Positions 36,501-43,675 of a stretch of DNA of 64,000 bases are shown one piece after another. Location of the stretch: the NCBI GenBank assembly GCA_902598305.1, contig CACKBL010000005.1:85883-149882 (forward strand). The letters are read 5' to 3'. Within the stretch, counting starts at the first letter, position 1. Each line of letters starts with the position of its first letter. Source of the DNA: an uncultured Bacteroidota bacterium (GTDB lineage Bacteria > Bacteroidota > Bacteroidia > Flavobacteriales > Flavobacteriaceae). The notes under the pieces were generated by a model, which was given only the letters and a program-made list of their open reading frames with translations, made no database searches and was not told the DNA's origin. The position numbers and the translations under genes were made by a program.

Positions 36501-36795
36501 TGGAGGTGGATTCGGCGACAACCAAGCCTACAACTTTTCTATCTATGATGCAACATGGACTAAGCTGAGAGAAATATCTCTTAGTTATACTTTAGATTCT
36601 CCAAGTTTAAAGTCCACAATTGGGCTTAGCAGCGTTAGATTTACATTAACAGGTAGAAATCTAATCAATATAAATAATATCCCAGGGATAGACCCAGAGG
36701 TGAATCAATATGGTACTGGTAACGCACTTGGTTTAGATTATTTCACGAATCCTCAAACCCAATCAACACTATTGGGCGTAACCTTTAACTTTTAA
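33559..36795 (+). CDS. SusC/RagA family TonB-dependent outer membrane protein
   Basis: The 1,078-residue protein has a signal peptide, a carboxypeptidase-like regulatory domain (SGTIRDANGPLPGANV, residues about 25-95), a plug domain (LSAKAAGLSVTRSSGDPGAGSRIRIRGAN and LIIVDGSPL) and a long beta barrel ending in Phe (GVTFNF). It imports bulky ligands through the outer membrane with TonB-ExbBD energy, paired with SusD as a lid. The SusD gene follows after one base. The ligand cannot be read from the sequence; the GGT-like and SGNH genes after SusD argue for a small modified compound or a peptide as much as for a glycan. Confidence 0.95.
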   Translation: MKNSLKLVIILFLGVFQMALAQNTISGTIRDANGPLPGANVIEAGTNNGVSTDFDGNFEISVSDGASLEISYTGYFTQTIEVGNQSSFDILMEEDTEQLDEVVVTSLGFTEKRDKLGSTYSVVSTGAVQRSGEATFANALSAKAAGLSVTRSSGDPGAGSRIRIRGANTILGSSEPLIIVDGSPLNSSITKIVNGGSSSSGAVNFGSRLNDLNPADIASVQVLKGASAAALWGSRAANGVIVITTKEGQSGKAKITFSTTYSFDEISERIPRQSVWGQGQNGSYSPTRAESWGDYIPDRAGGADIVNTTGGFFTSQNGNVYYPITTKNSRETFIEENFNAAFQTGTFIQNDLNISGGNDKNTYYFSLTNLQQEGIIRGSTYDRTNIRFNYNAKLNDIMDLSNKVAYTYTSSNMTQGNSNVGGIQLGHLRTPADFDNRDYIGVYTNSSGEEFPRRHRSYRRYLGNNENPIYNNPLWTTKEQLSLNQVNRITVTPQLTIKPKEWLQFITRANIDFADDRRTFFFPRGSAGSSITINRRVGSYLEDEIATRDYNIDFIGRGEFSLTDKIDLTAIVGWSLNDRKYNRSSGSISDFLVNATKMTTALNSSQESSTFENIKSFTRSNRGYAVLNFGINDELFVNMTGAVEASSTIKGSFFYPAADVAWDFTNSALNSSIISFGKLRASYGIVGVQPAPHRFDTLAEGGFSYSTYSDPLVIDSFGGGFRLDNNLGNPDLKPEMKTEWEIGTDLRFFNNDLTFSFTYYNNKIEDILLNVSLSPSSGFSTQYGNFGAMKNKGYEIDLGWNAIQKQDLNLNTTLNWSRNVNEVTDLYGTSVVNMSPGASVQSVALVGSPLGTLFGTGSRTNPDGSFDLDENGFPQITSSFVVLGDPNPDWRAGLGLNLSYKKFNLNVVLEHSQGGEFSPRTLHVLKRFGTTTETANRVTLTEPLVNVKGTTFPAGTTIRGNIKNFGGGNVLLDEQWYRRDIGGGFGDNQAYNFSIYDATWTKLREISLSYTLDSPSLKSTIGLSSVRFTLTGRNLININNIPGIDPEVNQYGTGNALGLDYFTNPQTQSTLLGVTFNF

Positions 36796-36796
36796 A

Positions 36797-38227
36797 ATGG
36801 TAAACATGAAAAATATATATAAAATTTTAGTTTTCTTTTCATTGATTTTGATAGCACATTCATGTGAGGATATCGTAGAAGGAATTAATGAAAACCCAAA
36901 TGATTTGACTCTTTCAGATGTTGAAGAGCGATTATTTTTAACTGGCGGTGAGTTAGCAAACATTCAACTTCAATGTGGTCATTTAAACCGTGTTAGTGGA
37001 ATGTATTCTGGACAACTTATTGGTTTTGCAGCATTATACTCAAATATTTATGGATATAATTTATCTACTGGAGAAGCAAATGATGAATGGAGACACTTAT
37101 ATGTTGGTGTAACAACTAACATGCGATACATTATTGAAAATTCAGATAGTGAACTTCTTCGAGGCATTGCGATGATTATTGAAGGACATGCTTATGGAAC
37201 TGGTGCATCTCTTTGGGGTGATATTCCATATTCTGAGGCAGGAAATTCTGAAATTGAGGATCCAGTTTTTGATCCACAAGTTCAAGTTTATGCACAGGCC
37301 ATAGCAAGACTAGATGAAGGAATAGCAACACTTGGTAGTGCTCCTGCTGGCCAGATTCCAGAAGATATTTTATTCGGTGGTGATAAAGCTAAATGGATTG
37401 CCGCTGCAAATACATTAAAAGCAAGATTTTATCTTCATCAAAAAGACTACTCTAATGCATTGACAGCCGCTCAAAGTGGTATTTCTAATGCTAGTGGTGA
37501 TATGAGATACAGACCAGGGAGTTCTGTTTCTGGAGATACAAATCTTTTCTGGACTATCCTTGCTGGATCAAGAGCAGGAGATTTAGGTAATAACTCTGAT
37601 GACGGAACAGAAAGTTATTTACTACAAATCTTGGATGCTACTAACGCTTTGTCTAGAAATCATGCAAAAACAGACGAAACAGCTCGAAGAGCGTATTATA
37701 TGATTGACGCTTCTGGTACAAGTAATGCAGGAATTATTGAAGAACGTGAGCCTCAAAATATGGTAACTTATTTTGAAAATAAACTCATTATGGCTGAAGC
37801 TGCAGGTAGGTCTGGTGGTGTTGCTGCTGGTCTTCCACATTTAAACGATGTTCGTGCTTGGCTTAACAGTGGTGGTCATCTTAATTCCAGCTTTTCTGGA
37901 TTAACCTACAATTATGAGCCTTTTGTAGCGGCAGATTTCGATTCTGGTGGAATTGAAAATGCTGATGGTATTAGCGCTGACAGTGCTTTTCTTCGTGAGG
38001 TTATGGAGGAACGTTACGTGTCAGGCTTCGGAATGCATATGCCTTACAATGACGCACGAAGGTTACGTAAGTCAGATAGTGCAATTGCTGTTCCTTATAT
38101 AATGGTTGATGCAGACAATACCCGTAAGCCTGAAAGAATGCCTTACGCACAAAATGAATTAAATTCAAATTCAAATGCACCAGCTGAAGATCCTGGTATT
38201 TTTGTAAAAACACCTGTTAATCAATAG
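36797..38227 (+). CDS. SusD/RagB-like lipoprotein (SusD-like_2)
   Basis: The 476-residue lipoprotein has the lipobox AHSCED after MKNIYKILVFFSLIL. The first ATG adds three residues; the ATG at 36806 is equally likely. The helical TPR-like scaffold of the SusD-like_2 group is recognisable from GEANDEWRHLYVGVTTNMRYI, GTGASLWGDIPYSEAG and LYLHQKDYSNALTAAQSGI-like strings. The protein caps its SusC partner and binds ligand at the cell surface. Co-transcribed with SusC and followed by a strong terminator. Confidence 0.93.
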   Translation: MVNMKNIYKILVFFSLILIAHSCEDIVEGINENPNDLTLSDVEERLFLTGGELANIQLQCGHLNRVSGMYSGQLIGFAALYSNIYGYNLSTGEANDEWRHLYVGVTTNMRYIIENSDSELLRGIAMIIEGHAYGTGASLWGDIPYSEAGNSEIEDPVFDPQVQVYAQAIARLDEGIATLGSAPAGQIPEDILFGGDKAKWIAAANTLKARFYLHQKDYSNALTAAQSGISNASGDMRYRPGSSVSGDTNLFWTILAGSRAGDLGNNSDDGTESYLLQILDATNALSRNHAKTDETARRAYYMIDASGTSNAGIIEEREPQNMVTYFENKLIMAEAAGRSGGVAAGLPHLNDVRAWLNSGGHLNSSFSGLTYNYEPFVAADFDSGGIENADGISADSAFLREVMEERYVSGFGMHMPYNDARRLRKSDSAIAVPYIMVDADNTRKPERMPYAQNELNSNSNAPAEDPGIFVKTPVNQ

Positions 38228-38235
38228 ATTAATAT

Positions 38236-38272
38236 AAATTAGGGTTTGACTTATTCAAACCCTAATTTTTTT
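38236..38272 (+). terminator. Terminator after the SusCD pair
   Basis: A 13-base perfect stem (AAATTAGGGTTTG with CAAACCCTAATTT) encloses a seven-base loop and is followed by a T tract. It begins nine bases after the SusD stop and ends 19 bases before the chosen GGT start. A longer GGT frame from TTG at 38246 would start inside this hairpin, which argues against it. Confidence 0.92.
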
Positions 38273-38290
38273 AAAGCTAATTTTTGGGAT

Positions 38291-39892
38291 ATGACTTTAT
38301 CGACAAGTAAAGGTCTGCTTACTGTTCTTATTTTATTTTTTCTTTCTTGTGAAAAAACAAGTCAAAGTCCTTTTAAAAACTCTGTAATATCTTCTGCACA
38401 TCCCCTTGCGTCTAGAACTGGGAAAGAAATTTATAAGAAAGGTGGAAATGCATTTGATGCTTCTGTTGCTGCTGCTTTTACTTTATCAGTAGTAGAGCCA
38501 AGCATGAGTGGACTTGGTGGCAGAATTCAGGTTATATATAAATCTTCAGAAGGAACTATTGCAGGTATTGACGGATCTACTGAGGTCCCTGGAAATTATG
38601 TAGATAAAAATGAGAGGTTTAAATACGGTTATCCTACTATTGGAATACCTGGAGTTGTAGCTGGTCTTCTTTCTTTGCATGAGGGAAAAGGGAATTTACC
38701 GCTAGACGAAGTTATCGCACCTGCTATAAAATATGCAAATGAGGGATTTAGATTACTCCCAGGGGAGGCAAATCGTCAACAAAGTGTGAAAGATGAATTA
38801 CAAGAATTTGAGGGAACACGTCACCATTTTATGATTAATGATTCTCTAAGTTACAAAGCAGGTGATTTATTTGTACAAAATGATTTGGCAAAAGTTTTAG
38901 AATCTATTGCCAACAATGGAAAGGCTGGTTTTTACGAAGGGGAAATTGCAAATAAAATAGTTGAGGATCTTCAATCTAACGGTTCTATATTGAGTTTAGA
39001 AGATTTGAAAAATTATAATGCTCTAGAAAGTAAAATCCTAACAGGTAATTACGGTGAAAAAAATATTCATAGTCTATTTCTACCATCATTTGGTGCTATA
39101 ACTATTCAAATTCTTCAAATTCTGGATCATTTAAAACTTCCAGAAAATGAAAATGAATGGGCCTTACAACACGGAAGAGTTACTGAAAAAGCATATCAGT
39201 TTAGGGATTTACAAACTGATTCAATTAAATTAAAAGGAATCATTTCTTATGAAAAAGCGAAGCAGTTAGCAAATGAAATATTTAATAAACAAAAAGAAAT
39301 ATTATCAGTTGCTGACGAAATGCCTATTTCATGGACATCGATTGATGGTCATACAACTCATTTAACGACCGCTGACAAATGGGGTAATGTAGTAGCATTA
39401 ACTCAGACGATAGGACCAACCATGGGTTCAAAGGTTGCTTCCAAAGGATTGGGATTTTTGTATGCTGTAACGTTAGGTGGTTATCTTGGAAACTACAAAC
39501 CCGGCGATCGCGCAAACTCTCATATTTCACCAATTTTAATAGAAAAAAAAGGTAAGATTTTATTGGCTCTTGGTGCTGCTGGTGGCAGCCGTATTATTCC
39601 TGCTGTTACTCAAGTAACGGATCGGTATTTCCGTCAAAATCATTCTCTAGAAATTTCATTAAAATTACCTCGTGTATATCCTTATAACGACAGCTTATGG
39701 GTTGAAAATCACACTGGTATTGAGAAATTAAATGCTTCATTTGTAGATAAAAAATTACCAATTAAATATATTGATGAAATTGCCCGATTTGGTCGTGTTC
39801 ATGCAATAGCATTAAGAGGACAAAAGTGGATTGGATGTGCCGATCCTGACTGGGAAGGTACAACGGAATATTTTCCATCCAATGAAGAATAA
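38291..39892 (+). CDS. Gamma-glutamyltransferase-like Ntn hydrolase, lipoprotein
   Basis: This 533-residue protein is a GGT homologue with a likely lipobox (LFFLSCEK). The autoprocessing motif HTTHLTTADKWGN places the nucleophile Thr at residue 355, and the GGNAFDASVAAAF and ALGAAGGSRIIPAV blocks are typical. Two residues that hold the gamma-glutamyl alpha-carboxylate and amino group in Escherichia coli GGT (Arg114 and Asp433) are not present: the DFRE block reads DGSTEVP (Ser at 96) and the DDF block reads TLGGYLG (Leu at 399). Processing should still occur, but the acyl group may differ. It follows the SusCD terminator and overlaps the SGNH gene by 11 bases. Confidence 0.88.
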   Translation: MTLSTSKGLLTVLILFFLSCEKTSQSPFKNSVISSAHPLASRTGKEIYKKGGNAFDASVAAAFTLSVVEPSMSGLGGRIQVIYKSSEGTIAGIDGSTEVPGNYVDKNERFKYGYPTIGIPGVVAGLLSLHEGKGNLPLDEVIAPAIKYANEGFRLLPGEANRQQSVKDELQEFEGTRHHFMINDSLSYKAGDLFVQNDLAKVLESIANNGKAGFYEGEIANKIVEDLQSNGSILSLEDLKNYNALESKILTGNYGEKNIHSLFLPSFGAITIQILQILDHLKLPENENEWALQHGRVTEKAYQFRDLQTDSIKLKGIISYEKAKQLANEIFNKQKEILSVADEMPISWTSIDGHTTHLTTADKWGNVVALTQTIGPTMGSKVASKGLGFLYAVTLGGYLGNYKPGDRANSHISPILIEKKGKILLALGAAGGSRIIPAVTQVTDRYFRQNHSLEISLKLPRVYPYNDSLWVENHTGIEKLNASFVDKKLPIKYIDEIARFGRVHAIALRGQKWIGCADPDWEGTTEYFPSNEE

Positions 39893-40640
39893 ATGCTCCT
39901 TTTTTTTAGTATTTTTTATTTTTTCTTTTGGATATACTCAAGAAAAGGCAAAATTACTCATGATAGGAAACAGCTTTACCTTTTACTATAATTTGCCGAT
40001 GACGATTGAGCAGTTTTCAAAATATAAAGGATTAAACTGGGAAGTTCATCAGTCTACTGCAGGAGGAGCTTCCTTTAAGCACCACTGGAATAGTGAAAAG
40101 GGATTAAGTAGTATAAGGAAAATTAAAAACAATACATATACCCATTTAATCTTTCAGGAATACAGTAATTATCCACTTGTGGCATTAGATACGACGCAAA
40201 AATATTTAAACTTGATGTATAAAATAGCTAACAAAAATTCTAAAAAATTTCTTTACGCTACGTGGAGCTATCCAAATATTTTAAAAAATAATAATATTTC
40301 AACTCCTTCTTCAATGGTTATTGAGGATAAATTAGAAAAGATTAGACCAGATTCAGATGTTGACATTTTACCGGTAGGAAGAGCATTTGATTTATTTCAA
40401 TTAAAATACCCTAATCAAACCTTGTTCACCTCTGACAATAAACATCCAAACCCTATCGGATGTTATTTAGCAGCGTGTGTAATATTCAGCAAAATTAGCA
40501 GTCAATCATCATTGGGAATTCCGAGAAGAGTTTTTGAGAACATAAATAATGAGAAAGATATTTATTATTTTATAGTAGAAGAAAAAATGGCTAAAAAATG
40601 TCAATTAATTGCTGATGAGGTAGTATTTGATCCTAATTAG
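39882..40640 (+). CDS. SGNH/GDSL-type hydrolase, secreted
   Basis: The 252-residue protein has a signal peptide (MKNKCSFFLVFFIFSFGYTQ) and an SGNH fold: LMIGNSFTFYYNLP gives the nucleophile Ser block, and TSDNKHPNPIGCYLAA supplies the catalytic Asp and His. The fold serves esterases and deacetylases acting on acylated sugars, lipids or peptides. The ATG lies inside the GGT-like gene's last codons, so the two are translationally coupled and probably act on the same compound. The longer frame from 39831 is rejected because the signal peptide begins at 39882. Confidence 0.85.
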   Translation: MKNKCSFFLVFFIFSFGYTQEKAKLLMIGNSFTFYYNLPMTIEQFSKYKGLNWEVHQSTAGGASFKHHWNSEKGLSSIRKIKNNTYTHLIFQEYSNYPLVALDTTQKYLNLMYKIANKNSKKFLYATWSYPNILKNNNISTPSSMVIEDKLEKIRPDSDVDILPVGRAFDLFQLKYPNQTLFTSDNKHPNPIGCYLAACVIFSKISSQSSLGIPRRVFENINNEKDIYYFIVEEKMAKKCQLIADEVVFDPN

Positions 40641-41562
40641 AAGGAAAAATGTCTGAATAATGGAACTTCATGTAATCAATTAAAATCTTTGCAAATACTT
40701 TTGAAAATCTTTCTCTGTCTTGACTATCTTGACGAAGACCATTTCTGTTTAGTTCAAGTTGGATTGCATCAACACCATTTAGGTATTTTGATCCATAATT
40801 TTTCGTATTCGTTCCTCCTGAAAAAAATGGTTCACCAGATTTAGGGGCACGATCTATAGAAGACGGAACAGTTGGAAATCCATTTTTTGACAAAAGACTC
40901 CCAAGAGCATTATCTCCGAAAAGTAAGTCACCTAATTTTTTATTTTCTGGGTGGTTTTCAATTAGACTATTGATAGAGGTTTCATTATGTTGTATGAAAG
41001 TTTCATCACCAGATAATTCTCTTAATTTTTGACTTGTAATCAGATATCCTAATTCTATACGTTGGATAGGGTGCCCGTGCCCGTGAATATCTATTAAAAG
41101 ACCTCGATTATAATTATTTATAATCTTTTGACGGAAAGTGAAGATTTGATCGTGAAATAATTGCCATAATTCATTTGAAGTGTCGTCCTCACAATGTGAC
41201 GTTTGTAATGAACGATTAAGGTCTATCTTAATTCGGTGAATTTTTGCGTATACTATAAATGGTTGATACCCCATTTTATTTAATTCATTTTCAATTTGAA
41301 AGGCTATATCCAAGGTGTAAAGGTCTTTTGTGATAACAGAGCCTTCGCAATCTCTATTTTCTATCCATTGTGGTTTTAAATCTCCTCCGTGGGGAGCTAC
41401 TATAATTAAAGGAATATTTCCTTTTCTAAATTCGACAAAATCATCCCACTGATTATTTATTTTTTCATTGCTCTGCTGGCAACTAACAAGTGCAAATATC
41501 GATGTAAACAAAAAAAAGAAAATCTTATTGACTATTATAAATTTTAATATCTGACTGTACAT
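40633..41562 (-). CDS. N-formylglutamate amidohydrolase-like lipoprotein
   Basis: The 309-residue protein has a lipobox at Cys28 (FALVSC) and a fold resembling N-formylglutamate amidohydrolase: APHGG with a metal-binding His, ARIHRIKIDLNRS-like strand (AKIHRIKIDLNRSL here), LLIDIHGHGHP, and later FSGGTNTKNYGS and QLELNR. These residues match the zinc and carboxylate sites of the family, whose members release amino acids from N-acyl compounds. It converges on the SGNH gene by eight bases. The context of a GGT-like enzyme and SGNH hydrolase fits a locus that handles acylated or peptide-linked glutamate-like compounds; substrate unproven. Confidence 0.72.
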   Translation of the reverse strand: MYSQILKFIIVNKIFFFLFTSIFALVSCQQSNEKINNQWDDFVEFRKGNIPLIIVAPHGGDLKPQWIENRDCEGSVITKDLYTLDIAFQIENELNKMGYQPFIVYAKIHRIKIDLNRSLQTSHCEDDTSNELWQLFHDQIFTFRQKIINNYNRGLLIDIHGHGHPIQRIELGYLITSQKLRELSGDETFIQHNETSINSLIENHPENKKLGDLLFGDNALGSLLSKNGFPTVPSSIDRAPKSGEPFFSGGTNTKNYGSKYLNGVDAIQLELNRNGLRQDSQDRERFSKVFAKILIDYMKFHYSDIFPSN

Positions 41563-41590
41563 AAATCTTACAAATACGTATATAAAAACC

Positions 41591-41621
41591 CCCTAACACA
41601 TATATAATAAACACATTAGGG
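41591..41621 (-). terminator. Possible weak terminator after tRNA-Ser
   Basis: On the minus strand CCCTAA and TTAGGG pair around a 19-base AT-rich loop and are followed by GGTTTTTAT. The six-base stem with its long loop is weak, but it sits 10 bases past the tRNA 3' end, where a terminator is expected. Confidence 0.4.
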
Positions 41622-41631
41622 AATTTTTGAG

Positions 41632-41716
41632 CGGAGAAAGAGGGATTCGAACCCCCGGAGGTGTGACCCTCAACAGTTTTCAAGACTGCCGCATTCGACC
41701 ACTCTGCCATTTCTCC
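41632..41716 (-). tRNA. tRNA-Ser (anticodon UGA)
   Basis: An 85-base cloverleaf on the minus strand has a perfect seven-base acceptor stem (GGAGAAA with TTTCTCC), the long variable arm of class II tRNAs and a GTTCGAATC T-loop. The anticodon loop CTTGAAA gives UGA, reading UCA and related serine codons. The variable arm and the G discriminator agree with serine. CCA is not encoded. A Bacteroidota -7 box lies ten bases upstream. Confidence 0.95.
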
Positions 41717-41725
41717 ATAGAGGTA

Positions 41726-41733
41726 CAAATATA
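41726..41733 (-). promoter_or_regulatory. -7 promoter element of tRNA-Ser
   Basis: On the minus strand TATATTTG, followed by TAC, fits TAnnTTTG. It ends ten bases before the tRNA 5' end, the right distance for transcription to begin a few bases upstream of the mature tRNA. No clear -33 TTG was seen. Confidence 0.6.
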
Positions 41734-41765
41734 GTCTGCTTAATGGAAGTTTAAAACTTTTTTGT

Positions 41766-42545
41766 ATGTTATCCATAAATTTGAAATTAATTTTGGACAC
41801 TACTTTTTTATATATTATCATTTTTATATCGGGTTTAATAGCAGGAATTATAAATACCCTCGCGGGAGGTGGTTCTCTATTAACTCTACCAATTCTTATA
41901 TTTTCTGGTTTGCCACCTAATATTGCTAACGGAACAAACCGGGTTGGTCTTTTAATACAATCAATTTTTGGAACTGCAGGGTATCATTCAAAAGGAATTT
42001 ACTCCTCTCCTTTTGGTATTTATTTAGGTTTGTCTTCATTAATAGGTGCATTAATAGGTGCTCAAATAGCAATAGATATTAATCCATATTTATTTAACAA
42101 GATTTTATCTGTAGTAATGGTGACAATGGTTTTAATAATACTGATAAGAAAAAAATCATTTAAAGATAATTTACCTGAAAGAACATCTGGGGAATATTTA
42201 TTTTTAAGCCTAGTGGCATTTTTCTTTATAGGAGTATATGGAGGTTTTATAAATGCCGGGATAGGTTTTATTATCATGTTTTTTTTAAATCAAGTAAATA
42301 GATTACCCCTTGTTAAAACAAACGCAACCAAAGTATTACTTGTTTTAATATATAGCTCAGGCGCACTCTTCCTTTTTGCTTTTAATAATGCGGTCGATTG
42401 GAAATTAGGATTTATTCTAGCTTTTGGAAGTTCAATAGGGGCTTGGTGGTCAAGCAGATGGTCAGTTGAAAGGGGAGAGGGGGTAATTAAACAGATTCTT
42501 GTTATAGCTGTTAGTGTAATGGCTGTGAAATTGTGGTTTTTTTAA
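41766..42545 (+). CDS. TSUP family permease (TauE/SafE type)
   Basis: This 259-residue inner-membrane protein has eight hydrophobic segments arranged in two halves, the pattern of the TSUP family of sulfite or sulfonate exporters. The strings GLIAGIINTLAGGGSLLTLP in the first half and VYGGFINAGIGFIIMFF in the second are the paired signature motifs. The substrate could be sulfite, sulfonate or another small organic anion. It is expressed alone, diverging from the tRNA and converging on ribB with a four-base overlap. Confidence 0.88.
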   Translation: MLSINLKLILDTTFLYIIIFISGLIAGIINTLAGGGSLLTLPILIFSGLPPNIANGTNRVGLLIQSIFGTAGYHSKGIYSSPFGIYLGLSSLIGALIGAQIAIDINPYLFNKILSVVMVTMVLIILIRKKSFKDNLPERTSGEYLFLSLVAFFFIGVYGGFINAGIGFIIMFFLNQVNRLPLVKTNATKVLLVLIYSSGALFLFAFNNAVDWKLGFILAFGSSIGAWWSSRWSVERGEGVIKQILVIAVSVMAVKLWFF

Positions 42546-43675
42546 AATTTTACATATTTCACAATTTCAAGCCCATATCCAGTAATTCCTACTCTCGGTT
42601 TTTGTTTTGTATTGGTTATAACTTTTAATTTTCTTATTGATAGATCATGTAAAATTTGTGCCCCAATACCAAAGTCCCTTGAGTCCATTTTGAGCCTTGG
42701 TATCTTATCATTTTTATTTTTTGATTTTTTTATTTTCTTCAATCTAGCTAGCAAATTTTCAGATTTTGCAGGCTGGTTGATAAAAATAACAGCTCCTTTA
42801 CCTTCTTTATTTATTAATGAAAAGACTTTATCGATTTCTTCCTCTTTTGTTCCCATTAATAAACTTAATAGATCATTTCTGCTTTGTGAAGAGTTTATTC
42901 TTACTAAAGTAGATTCATTTTTAGACATTGTACCTTTTGTTAACGCTAAATGAACTTGATCATTTGTGGTTTGTTGATATGCTCTAAGTCTGAACTCACC
43001 AAATCGGGTATTCAAAAAAGTATCTTCACGTTTAATTATCAAGCTATCATGTTCCATTCTATAGGCTACAAGGTCTTCAATAGAAACTATCTTTAATCCA
43101 AACTTGTTTGATACTTTATATAATTCTGGGAGTCTTGCCATTGAACCATCTTCATTCATTATTTCAACTATAACCCCGGCAGGTTTCATTCCGGCTAATC
43201 TAGCAAAATCTATTGCGGCTTCTGTATGTCCTGTTCTTCTCAAAACACCACCTTCTTTCCCTATTAGAGGAAATATGTGCCCAGGTTTTGAAAAATCATT
43301 GGATTTTGTTTTATCATCCACAAGAGCTTTTATGGTTAATGCTCTATCTTTTGCAGAAATACCTGTTGTGACTCCTTTTCCTTTGAGATCGACAGATATT
43401 GTAAAAGCTGTTCCCATCGGATCTGCGCTATTTGAAACCATGCGGTCTAATTTAATTTCTTTACACCTTTTTTCTGACAAAGGAACACAAATTAAACCTC
43501 GACCTTCTTTTGCCATAAAATTTATTATTTTGGGCGTAATTTTTTCGGCCGCAGCAAGAAAATCTCCTTCATTTTCCCTGTTTTCGTCATCAACGACAAT
43601 AATAACCTCCCCTTTTCCAACTGATTCAATCGCATCTTCAATATTATCGAGCTTTATTTTTTCTTTTTTACTCAT
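42542..43675 (-). CDS. ribB: 3,4-dihydroxy-2-butanone 4-phosphate synthase with degenerate RibA domain
   Basis: The N-terminal 210 residues form an intact RibB, which makes the four-carbon riboflavin precursor from ribulose 5-phosphate: DDENRENEGDF, the FTISVDLKGKGVTTGIS block and RRTGHTEAAIDFARLAG are all present. The C-terminal half keeps the GTP cyclohydrolase II fold (EFRLRAYQQ, VHLALTKG) but lacks the zinc Cys triad: where RibA has VHSECLTGD and RCDCG, this protein has INSSQSRND and no Cys. Such RibB-plus-degenerate-RibA proteins are known in other bacteria, and a true RibA should exist elsewhere in the genome. It is the last gene of the ftsK operon, overlapping the lptF/G gene by four bases. 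Confidence 0.9.
   Translation of the reverse strand: MSKKEKIKLDNIEDAIESVGKGEVIIVVDDENRENEGDFLAAAEKITPKIINFMAKEGRGLICVPLSEKRCKEIKLDRMVSNSADPMGTAFTISVDLKGKGVTTGISAKDRALTIKALVDDKTKSNDFSKPGHIFPLIGKEGGVLRRTGHTEAAIDFARLAGMKPAGVIVEIMNEDGSMARLPELYKVSNKFGLKIVSIEDLVAYRMEHDSLIIKREDTFLNTRFGEFRLRAYQQTTNDQVHLALTKGTMSKNESTLVRINSSQSRNDLLSLLMGTKEEEIDKVFSLINKEGKGAVIFINQPAKSENLLARLKKIKKSKNKNDKIPRLKMDSRDFGIGAQILHDLSIRKLKVITNTKQKPRVGITGYGLEIVKYVKF

Noticed and set aside
41525..41821. A 98-codon minus-strand frame spanning the tRNA-Ser region
   Set aside because: It covers the whole tRNA gene and its promoter and has no signal, domain or coding character. The tRNA explains the sequence.
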